NCBI GenBank assembly: GCA_947372405.1
Contig: CANBTO010000085.1
Coordinates: 1-12,523 of the forward strand
Direction: 5' to 3'
Length of the DNA: 12,523 nt
Origin: Verrucomicrobiaceae bacterium
GTDB taxonomy: Bacteria; Verrucomicrobiota; Verrucomicrobiae; Verrucomicrobiales; Akkermansiaceae
Below the pieces are notes generated by a model that was given only the letters and a program-made list of their open reading frames with translations, was not told where the DNA came from and did no database searches. Positions 5,302-11,983 of the stretch are shown here, piece after piece. The position numbers and the translations under genes are program-made. Each line of letters opens with the position of its first letter. Within the stretch, counting starts at the first letter, position 1.

Positions 5302-7305
5302 GTGCTCTTCCTCTCCCCAGCCCTACTATGGTTTCTCGCAGCGGCCGCCGTGCCGGTCGCGATCCATCTGATCAACCGCAGGCGCCACAAGACCATCCAG
5401 TGGGCGGCGATGCAATTCCTGCTGAAGGCGTCCCGTGAATCCCGCGGCAAGAAGAAGCTCCGCCACATCCTTATTCTAACATGCCGGGCCCTCGGCCTCG
5501 CGGCGCTTGCCCTGGCCGCTGCGCGCCCCATCGTTTCCGGTCTCATCGGCTGGGGTGGCGGCTCGATCGACACCGTGGTGCTTCTGCTGGACCGTTCCGC
5601 CTCCATGGAGATCAAACCCGGCGACGGCCTCGATTCACGCCGCGAGATCGTCCTGAAAAAAGTGCGGGACGCCATGAAGGACCTCGGCTCCGCGAGACTC
5701 GTCCTCATCGACAGCGCCACCAACAAGCCGCAGGAAATCCCATCCACGGACACGCTCGCCGATCTTTCCTCCACCGCCGGCACGGACACCACCGGCGATT
5801 TTCCCGCGCTTCTGACCCGCGCCGCCGAGTTTCTATCAGACACTACCGGCCGTTCCGAAATCTGGCTGGCCTCGGACCTCCAGTCCTCCAACTGGCATCC
5901 GGACGACGAACGCTGGGCGGCCGCGCGCGCGAGCCTCGCCACCCTGCCGCGCAAGCCCGCCATCCGCGTCCTGTCGCTCACCGGACCCACCGCCCTCAAT
6001 TCATCCGTTAGACTGTTAGGGTCGCGCCGGTCGGGCGACGAGCTGCTGCTGGATCTCGAGCTCACCCGTTCCGGCGATGCCCGTGGCAGCGCGTCCTTGC
6101 CGCTCACCACCCATCTCAACGGCACCCGCACCACGGAAACCCTCACCCTTCCGGGCCAGTCCCTCAGTTTCCAGAAACGCATCGCGCTCCCGCCCGGCAG
6201 TGAGACCGGCCACGGCTGGCTATCCATCCCTGCGGACGGAAACCCGCGCGACAACGCCGCCTTCTTCGCCTACGGACCCGCTCGTCCGGTGAAATCACTG
6301 GTCGTCGCCGCTCCCGGAGAATCCGCGGACTACCTCGCCCTAGCGGCCGCTCCACCGGGACTGAGCAACCTCACCACCACCCGCGTGGACCCGACGCAGG
6401 CCGCCACCGCCATCACGCCGGATCTATCAGCTGTCATCTGGGCCGCCCCGCTGCCTAACGGAGCGTCCGCCGATGCGCTGCTCCGTTTCCTCAATGCCGG
6501 TGGACAAGTCCTGTTCCTGCCGCCGGGCACTCCTTCGGAAAACACCTTTGTCGATCTCAAGTGGACGGCTCCATCTGAAGCTCCCGCCGGAAAATTCTTC
6601 ATCCTCAAGGACTGGAACCACGGCGACGGCCCTTTGCGCGATGGCATCGACGGCACCCAGGTGGCTGCCGGCAGACTGAAAGCGATCCGCCGCCAGATTC
6701 CCGCAGGAGACGCCGCACCGCTCGCACGCTGGGAGGATGGAGAACCCGCCATCGCCCGCCGCGTCGTGGATCACGGCACCGCATGGTTTCTCGGCTCCAT
6801 CCCGGACTACACGTGGTCGAACCTCGGTGACGCGGATGTCCTCTTGCCCGCCGTCCAGCGTGTCATCACCGCCGGCACCGATCGTTTCGACGCCTCATAC
6901 CTCGCCTCCGTCGCCTCGGACGCCGCCCGCCTGATGCCCGGTGAAACACGCACCCGCCTCGACGACAGCGAGGGCTCTGACGCATCGAACGCGGAGTTTT
7001 CCGCCGGAGTCTTCCGCCTTGGTGAACGTCTTCTCGCCCTGAACCGCCCGGCACAGGAAGATGCGCCGGAAGTCCTCGCACGCGAGGTGCTCGACAACGT
7101 TCTGACAGGCACCGGTTACACGTTGCTCGACCAGGCAGGCCAGGCCAACGACCCGTCGCTCTCACGCGATGTCTGGCGCGCCTTCATCGCCGGCGTCCTC
7201 TTCTTCCTCGCCGCCGAAGCCTTGCTCTGCCTGCCGAAAAAAGAGTCGCTCGACCTCAAATCGCAAATCCCGAGCCACAAGTCCCAGGCCCCTGCGGGCA
7301 CCTGA
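5302..7305 (+). CDS. BatA-like membrane protein with VWA domain
   Basis: This 667-residue protein opens with the BatA (aerotolerance regulator N-terminal) signature: a membrane segment in FLSPALLWFLAAAAVPVAI (3-21), then HLINRRRHKTIQWAAMQFLL, and a second segment at about 55-75. A VWA domain follows with DRSAS (97-101), Thr163/164 in TDTTGD and Asp192 in LASDLQSS, so its MIDAS looks complete. Farther on, DLSAVIWAAPLPNG and FLNAGGQVLFLPPG resemble a GATase-like fold. The last membrane segment is at about 624-645, before a short polar tail. Such proteins are membrane partners of MoxR/DUF58 systems. The GTG start gives exactly the family beginning; no Shine-Dalgarno is visible. The toxin gene ends 74 bases upstream, followed by a pyrimidine-rich spacer. 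The tail is encoded by a heptamer repeat (7257-7291). Confidence 0.9.
   Translation: MLFLSPALLWFLAAAAVPVAIHLINRRRHKTIQWAAMQFLLKASRESRGKKKLRHILILTCRALGLAALALAAARPIVSGLIGWGGGSIDTVVLLLDRSASMEIKPGDGLDSRREIVLKKVRDAMKDLGSARLVLIDSATNKPQEIPSTDTLADLSSTAGTDTTGDFPALLTRAAEFLSDTTGRSEIWLASDLQSSNWHPDDERWAAARASLATLPRKPAIRVLSLTGPTALNSSVRLLGSRRSGDELLLDLELTRSGDARGSASLPLTTHLNGTRTTETLTLPGQSLSFQKRIALPPGSETGHGWLSIPADGNPRDNAAFFAYGPARPVKSLVVAAPGESADYLALAAAPPGLSNLTTTRVDPTQAATAITPDLSAVIWAAPLPNGASADALLRFLNAGGQVLFLPPGTPSENTFVDLKWTAPSEAPAGKFFILKDWNHGDGPLRDGIDGTQVAAGRLKAIRRQIPAGDAAPLARWEDGEPAIARRVVDHGTAWFLGSIPDYTWSNLGDADVLLPAVQRVITAGTDRFDASYLASVASDAARLMPGETRTRLDDSEGSDASNAEFSAGVFRLGERLLALNRPAQEDAPEVLAREVLDNVLTGTGYTLLDQAGQANDPSLSRDVWRAFIAGVLFFLAAEALLCLPKKESLDLKSQIPSHKSQAPAGT
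7257..7291 (+). repeat. Degenerate 7-base tandem repeat at the 3' end of the BatA-like gene
   Basis: Five heptamers run in phase: CAAATCG, CAAATCC, CGAGCCA, CAAGTCC, CAGGCCC. They encode the polar tail LKSQIPSHKSQAP after the final membrane segment and stop 12 bases before the stop codon. The pattern looks like a simple-sequence expansion that has extended the reading frame; copies are diverged, so it is not recent. Confidence 0.6.
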
Positions 7306-7354
7306 TTCCCCGTTCGTTTCCGTTCCGCACCCAGAACCCGCCGTTCCAACTCCA

Positions 7355-9559
7355 GTGCTTCATCTATCACCCACACCCGCCACGCTCTGGATCGGCATCA
7401 TCGCGCTGATTCTCATCGGCACGCTGTCGTTTCTCACGTGGAAGCGCAATCCGCACCGCAAGCGCACCGCGGCGTTGGAGATCCTCAGGATGTTGGCAGC
7501 CATCACTGTGGTCATCCTCCTCTGGCAACCGGAGTGGCTCACCATCGTCCACCCGGACACCAAGCCCAGGATCGCCATCCTGTGGGACGACTCGAAGTCG
7601 ATGACCACCGTTGACGCGCAACTCCCGCCGGTCCTGTCCCAGAAAGCGGACATCGTCTCGCGCGCGGACTGGGTGAAAAAGGCGCTCGCCTCGGATCTCT
7701 GGAAACCGTTGGAGGCGAACGGAGCGAACGAGGTGGACACTCTGCCCTTCGCCACTCCGCTAAAGGACAAGGAGGCTCTATCAGGCACCGACATCGAGAC
7801 TCCGCTCTCTGATTTGTTAGAGAAGCAGAACAATCTCCGTGCAGTCGTTCTTTTCAGCGACGGCGACTATAACCAGGGCCAGCCACCCGTGGCCGCCGCG
7901 CAGAAGATGCGCCTGCGCGGCGTGCCGGTTTTTCCGGTGCCCGTCGGCAGCCAGACGCGTCTGCCGGACCTCGATCTCCTGTCCGTCACCGCGCCCGCCT
8001 ATGGCATCGTCGGAGAGAACGTCCAGATCCCTTTCACCATCCGCTCCTCGCTCGACAGACAGGTGCGCACCATCGTCCGCCTGCGCGATGACTCCGGTCG
8101 TGAGCACACCAAGGACATCGTCATCGCCCCGAACGCGGAGACCTACGACTCGGTGCTCTGGCGTCTCGAAAAGGAAGGCTCATCGACACTCGAGCTCTCC
8201 ATCCCCGTGGCTGGCGGCGAAGTGATCGCCACCAACAACTCGCGCAAGTTCGTCATCGCCGGCCGTCCGGAAAAAATCCACGTGCTGGTCATCGAGAGCC
8301 AGCCGCGCTGGGAATACCGCTTCCTGAGAAACGCCCTCTCGCGCGATCCTGGCGTCGAGCTTTCCTGCCTGCTCTTCCACCCCGCACTCGGCCCCGGCGG
8401 CGGCAAGGATTACATCGAGAAGTTTCCCGAGAAACTCGAGGATCTCGCAAAATACGACGTCATCTTCATCGGGGACGTCGGCATCGGCAAGGACCAGCTC
8501 ACCAAGGAGCAGTGCACCCTCATTCGCGGTCTCGTCGAGAACCAGGCGTCCGGCGTGATCTTCATGCCGGGTTCGCAGGGCAACGAGTTCTCGCTGCTGG
8601 ACACCGATCTATCAGACCTGATTCCCGTCATCCTCGACGACGCCCACCACGAGGGCATGTCGGAAGCCACCCCCGCGCCCCTTACGCTCACCACCGAAGG
8701 CCGCACCTCGTTGCTCACCATGCTCGGCAACAACGAGGAGGAAAACCCCGCCATCTGGCGCAGGCTTCCCGGGTTTTACTGGCACGCCCCGGTCATCAAA
8801 GCGAAGGGCGGAGCGGAAGTCCTCGCCGTGCACGGCAACCGCCGCGGTAAATACGGTCCCATCCCGCTGCTCGTCACCAAGCCCGCGGGCAGCGGCAAGG
8901 TGCTCTTCATGGGCATCGACTCCGCATGGCGCTGGCGCCGCGGCGTCGAGGATCTCTATCACTACCGCTTCTGGGGTCAGGTCGCGCGCTGGATGTCCTA
9001 TCAGCGCAACATGGCCTCAGGCCAGCGCGTCCGCGTCTTCTTCACACCGGAGCGCCCCGAGCCAGGCTCCACGGTCACACTCAACGCCAACGCCTTCGAC
9101 GCCAACGGCGCGCCTCTCCAGAAAGGCAAGGTCGCCGTCGATCTAACAGCACCGGATGGCCGCACCCAGCGCGTCGAACTGGAGAAAAACGACTCCGCAT
9201 GGGGAGCCTTCAGCGGCCGTTTCAAGGTCGATCTTCCCGGCGCATGGAAGATCCGCGCCACCGCCAGCGGCGCGGAGGACAAGCCGCTCGAAACGACACT
9301 GTTAGCCCAGGGCCTGGAGATTGAGAAAACCGGCCAGCCCGCCCGCCCGGAAATTCTCGAGGAAATCGCCCGCGTTTCCCGCGGCCGCGTCATCCAGCCC
9401 GCCCAGCTCGCCGATCTGGTCAAGGAAATCACCGCTCTGCCGGAACCCCGCCCGCTGGAAACCCGCATCCCGCTCTGGTCCCACTGGGGCACGATTGTCG
9501 CCCTCACCGTCCTGCTCGGCATCTTCTGGACCGGGCGGAAGTTGAACGGCGCGTTCTGA
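7355..9559 (+). CDS. Membrane VWA protein with glutamine-amidotransferase-like domain
   Basis: From the GTG at 7355 the protein has 734 residues. Two membrane segments (about 11-28 and 43-57) precede a VWA domain with DDSKS (78-82), Thr149 and Asp169 in VVLFSDG, then VPVFPVPVGSQ. A beta-rich section leads to a GATase-like domain (about 305-550): HVLVIESQPRWEYRFLRNAL, KYDVIFIGDVGIG, SGVIFMPGSQG and the family-typical FMGIDSAWRWRRGVEDLYHY. The position where class I amidotransferases carry the nucleophilic Cys reads FMPGSQG, so it is probably non-catalytic. A last membrane segment lies near 712-725, before GRKLNGAF. It follows the BatA-like gene by 49 bases and completes the cluster. The frame is open farther upstream, but that part is low-complexity and overlaps the BatA-like gene. 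Confidence 0.88.
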   Translation: MLHLSPTPATLWIGIIALILIGTLSFLTWKRNPHRKRTAALEILRMLAAITVVILLWQPEWLTIVHPDTKPRIAILWDDSKSMTTVDAQLPPVLSQKADIVSRADWVKKALASDLWKPLEANGANEVDTLPFATPLKDKEALSGTDIETPLSDLLEKQNNLRAVVLFSDGDYNQGQPPVAAAQKMRLRGVPVFPVPVGSQTRLPDLDLLSVTAPAYGIVGENVQIPFTIRSSLDRQVRTIVRLRDDSGREHTKDIVIAPNAETYDSVLWRLEKEGSSTLELSIPVAGGEVIATNNSRKFVIAGRPEKIHVLVIESQPRWEYRFLRNALSRDPGVELSCLLFHPALGPGGGKDYIEKFPEKLEDLAKYDVIFIGDVGIGKDQLTKEQCTLIRGLVENQASGVIFMPGSQGNEFSLLDTDLSDLIPVILDDAHHEGMSEATPAPLTLTTEGRTSLLTMLGNNEEENPAIWRRLPGFYWHAPVIKAKGGAEVLAVHGNRRGKYGPIPLLVTKPAGSGKVLFMGIDSAWRWRRGVEDLYHYRFWGQVARWMSYQRNMASGQRVRVFFTPERPEPGSTVTLNANAFDANGAPLQKGKVAVDLTAPDGRTQRVELEKNDSAWGAFSGRFKVDLPGAWKIRATASGAEDKPLETTLLAQGLEIEKTGQPARPEILEEIARVSRGRVIQPAQLADLVKEITALPEPRPLETRIPLWSHWGTIVALTVLLGIFWTGRKLNGAF

Positions 9560-9580
9560 TTCAACTGCCGAACCACCCGG

Positions 9581-9602
9581 CGTTCGAATGCATCGTTCGA
9601 AT
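9581..9602. repeat. Direct repeat of CGTTCGAAT after the VWA/GATase-like gene
   Basis: CGTTCGAAT occurs at 9581-9589 and 9594-9602, with a 4-base spacer (period 13). Because TTCGAA is self-complementary, the two copies can also pair as a hairpin with a 7-base loop. It lies 22 bases past the stop codon at 9559 and is followed by CCTTGTTT. It could be a weak terminator or a dimeric protein site; neither is proven. Confidence 0.4.
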
Positions 9603-9673
9603 CCTTGTTTCCGTTAGAGACTTCGCAACTCCGACACGTGTCCGCAGGAGATCGACCGCAGGCTGAGAGAACC

Positions 9674-10843
9674 ATGAGATCCCGGATCATCCACATCATC
9701 GCCCTTGTGCTGGCCGTCGTCCGTCATCCCGTCGGGGCAGCGGACGTCCCGGATACAGGCAATGTGTTTGAATGGATCATGACCCATCCGGCAGGCGGAC
9801 CGAAGGCTTCCAAGCACGTATCCCTGAATCCGCAATGGATCGGAACCGTGAAAGTGGTTCTGCGCCGTGATCCCGACAAGATCCATGATGACGAAAAGGA
9901 CGATCCCATGCGCCTCAATCAAATCTGGAGCGATGACAAGGGACGTGTGGTGATCGGGAGGGTGGCCAAGGATTCCAGTTATTCCTCTCCGGCGGTTTTC
10001 GTTCCACGGTTGCCGTCCCTGAAGGAGTTGCACCGGGTTACGAAACCAGCGGAACTCCGCAATTGGTTCGGACCTCAGGAAGGATGGACCGACGGCTGGG
10101 GCATGCCAGGCCAGAGTTACTGGACGGAAAGCTGGGTCCGCTTCACAACCGACGGGAAAGACCGCCTTCGGTGGCTTTCCGTGTCTGCCATCGTCAGCGC
10201 GCCGGAAAAGGCCCTGGATCAGGCTAAGATCGATCAGCTCGTCGTCCGTGAAGGATTTCTGCGTCCCGCCGATCCGAAGTCTGTTAGGGAAAGGGCCGCT
10301 TATCCGTCCGCAGACGACCTTGCCGATGCCGAGGAACTGCAACGGAAAGCCGAACGAGCCAAACTGCCCGAACCCCTGCGCGATCTGATCGCTGCAAAGC
10401 AGAAACGCGGCGATCACAACTTGCGGGCCTACTTGGATGCCATCAACCGCATCCGTACCGATCCACAACCCGGGCTGTTCAACCAGCTCGCCGAACGCAT
10501 CGGCGAAGGCACCTGTGAAATCCAGGGAATTGCGGAAGACATTCTATCAGACAAGCGGGCGTTCGAAGGAAGAAAGTCCTGGCAAAAGGACAAGAAACGA
10601 ATCGCCCTGCGACAGGCGGTTGCCGCCATCGACCACGTGCCCGATCATTCAAGCCTTGAAACATGGACCGCCCGGATTCTATCAGCCATTGGTGGCGGGC
10701 GCATCGTAGCCTTGGGCATCGAAGTAAAGGGTGGCTCCTCGACCTTCGGCAGCGGGCCGGAGGATTCGAAATCCATCAAATCCGCGAAGGCCGCCACACG
10801 CCGGGAATTCGAAACGAAGTTTCCGTTTCTTCGAGGTGAATAG
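9674..10843 (+). CDS. Secreted protein of unknown function
   Basis: This 389-residue protein begins MRSRIIHIIALVLAVVRHPV, a signal peptide with a likely cut near GAA|DVP (22-24). The mature part starts with a Trp- and Gly-containing region, including EWIMTHPAGGPKASKH, NWFGPQEGWTDGWGMPGQSY (130-149) and WVRFTTDGKDRLRWLS (154-169). The middle (about 215-260) is highly charged and probably helical. The C-terminal part continues to SSTFGSGPEDSKSIKSAKAA and ends FPFLRGE. No membrane segment follows the signal. I do not recognise the family. The ATG at 9674 is preceded by a purine-rich stretch (GAGAGAACC). The frame is open upstream to 9605, but the signal peptide fixes the start. It lies 114 bases after the MoxR cluster in the same direction; co-transcription is possible but not indicated. 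Confidence 0.82.
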   Translation: MRSRIIHIIALVLAVVRHPVGAADVPDTGNVFEWIMTHPAGGPKASKHVSLNPQWIGTVKVVLRRDPDKIHDDEKDDPMRLNQIWSDDKGRVVIGRVAKDSSYSSPAVFVPRLPSLKELHRVTKPAELRNWFGPQEGWTDGWGMPGQSYWTESWVRFTTDGKDRLRWLSVSAIVSAPEKALDQAKIDQLVVREGFLRPADPKSVRERAAYPSADDLADAEELQRKAERAKLPEPLRDLIAAKQKRGDHNLRAYLDAINRIRTDPQPGLFNQLAERIGEGTCEIQGIAEDILSDKRAFEGRKSWQKDKKRIALRQAVAAIDHVPDHSSLETWTARILSAIGGGRIVALGIEVKGGSSTFGSGPEDSKSIKSAKAATRREFETKFPFLRGE

Positions 10844-10858
10844 GTGGCCGGGCCGCCT
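10842..10858 (+). terminator. GC-rich hairpin at the stop codon of the secreted-protein gene (weak terminator candidate)
   Basis: AGGTGGC (10842-10848) pairs with GCCGCCT (10852-10858), with one G-T wobble and a 3-base loop, overlapping the TAG stop. No T tract follows (GTCATTC), so intrinsic termination is doubtful. Another inverted repeat, CCGCCA and TGGCGG (10925-10930, 10942-10947), lies in the same convergent gap. Confidence 0.2.
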
Positions 10859-10867
10859 GTCATTCAA

Positions 10868-10884
10868 GAATCCGGATTCGAATC
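10868..10884. repeat. Overlapping perfect palindromes in the convergent intergenic gap
   Basis: GAATCCGGATTC (10868-10879, 12 bases) overlaps GATTCGAATC (10875-10884, 10 bases). Both are perfect palindromes sharing GATTC. They lie between the convergent genes ending at 10843 and 11023. They could be a binding site for a dimeric protein or a chance structure. Confidence 0.4.
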
Positions 10885-11022
10885 ATTTCGACTCCGAGAT
10901 CCGGCGGGATTTCCTGTTCAGACTCCGCCAAACTACTCCGCTGGCGGTGCGATCAACCCATCCGGGCCGGAAATCACGATGTCACATCGGTCCACAGCTT
11001 TCAAGCCAGCTCCTCGGTCCCG

Positions 11023-11811
11023 TCACTTGGCCATCGGAGCGGCAAGCATCGCGCCGGATACCACGGCCAACAGCACGGATACCAGGACCATGGCGATATA
11101 AACGAGGATCATGATCCCATAAAACTTCCAGAACCGTCGCTGCTCTCCAAGAACGAGTTCAAGATCATGAAACGATCTCGTTTTCACGAGCCTGCCGATA
11201 CCGGTGGCATATTTGGTGAGCTTGAGGGTCGGGTAAATGATCAATCCGGCCGCTACGAGCATCATCACGCTGGATACGACCAAGCCACCCGCTGCTGCCG
11301 GGTTTCCGGTTTTCGCCATCGCCCCCGCGCCGGCGATGCCGAGCAACAGGAACAAGACCACGCCAATCAGGCTGACACCCGCGCCGATCCACATGATTAC
11401 GGACACCAGCAGCACCCAAGGACGTGTGCCGGCCAACTCCGCAATCGTCGATTGCGGCACCATGCCACCAGCCCTCGCAGGCGATGCAGAATCCGTGGCG
11501 ACGGGTGACTCGTAAGGATTCGTCTTGGCCGCGACCCGCTGCGGACCGGCCACGGCGGCGGTCCTGGGAACCGAAGCGGCGGGATTCGCACGCGGAACAA
11601 CGGCCCGCATCGGTGCCGCAGCCCTCACAGGCATGGCCGCCGGGTTCTGTGCCTGAGGAAAAACATCTGAAACCGGCTTCCAATCCGACATCCCATCCTG
11701 CCAGAGCCAGTCGGTGGATAGAAACGAACCGGATTGGAGACCCTCAAGGATTTGGGACGCTTCGAACGAACCCAAATCCTGACCGTTTCGGGAGACAATA
11801 TATGCGGACAT
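11023..11811 (-). CDS. GYF_2 (DUF4339) domain membrane protein
   Basis: This 262-residue protein begins MSAYIVSRNGQDLGSFEASQ. Residues 1-50 form a GYF_2 (DUF4339) domain, with the typical G-x-L-x-x-x-D-W-L-W-x-x-G-M-x-x-W pattern (STDWLWQDGMSDWKPV, 32-47), thought to bind proline-rich peptides. An Ala/Pro-rich linker (about 54-98) ends in NPYESP (98-103), a motif I associate with planctomycete and verrucomicrobial membrane proteins. Membrane segments follow at about 132-160, 174-194 and 231-253. The region with LTKYATGIGRLVKTRS and EQRRFWKFYGIM resembles DUF5362. The frame is open farther upstream to 12057, overlapping mutS, but the GYF_2 domain sets the start at 11811. It is divergent from mutS; its role is unknown. 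Confidence 0.85.
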   Translation of the reverse strand: MSAYIVSRNGQDLGSFEASQILEGLQSGSFLSTDWLWQDGMSDWKPVSDVFPQAQNPAAMPVRAAAPMRAVVPRANPAASVPRTAAVAGPQRVAAKTNPYESPVATDSASPARAGGMVPQSTIAELAGTRPWVLLVSVIMWIGAGVSLIGVVLFLLLGIAGAGAMAKTGNPAAAGGLVVSSVMMLVAAGLIIYPTLKLTKYATGIGRLVKTRSFHDLELVLGEQRRFWKFYGIMILVYIAMVLVSVLLAVVSGAMLAAPMAK

Positions 11812-11902
11812 GAGAAGGTTTGATACGGGCTTCTCTCCTGGACTCTGTCGAGCAGGATGCGGCACTCTCCGACGACTGCCACCCTTGGACCAGCCGCCAT
11901 CC

Positions 11903-11929
11903 GGAACGGCGCTGACGAGCGCCTTTTCC
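11903..11929 (+). other. Stem-loop between the GYF_2 gene and mutS
   Basis: GGCGCT (11908-11913) pairs with AGCGCC (11918-11923) around the loop GACG, followed by TTTT (11924-11927). Flanking GGAA (11903-11906) and TTCC (11926-11929) can extend the stem across an uneven bulge. On the plus strand it resembles a short intrinsic terminator 57 bases before mutS; it could stop read-through or attenuate mutS. It lies in the leader or promoter region of both divergent genes. Confidence 0.4.
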
Positions 11930-11983
11930 AGCAGAAGCGCATGGCTACTTGATTCCCTGTCCGCACCTCGCCAGTCTCCGCCC

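Noticed and set aside
7169..7354. Upstream extension of the VWA/GATase-like gene into the BatA-like gene
   Set aside because: The extra residues are Ser/Pro/Arg low-complexity, a shadow of the BatA-like frame; the membrane segment and family beginning start after the GTG at 7355.
9614..10468. A 284-codon minus-strand open frame opposite the secreted-protein gene
   Set aside because: The plus-strand frame has a clear signal peptide and runs longer; the antisense frame shows no signal or domain.
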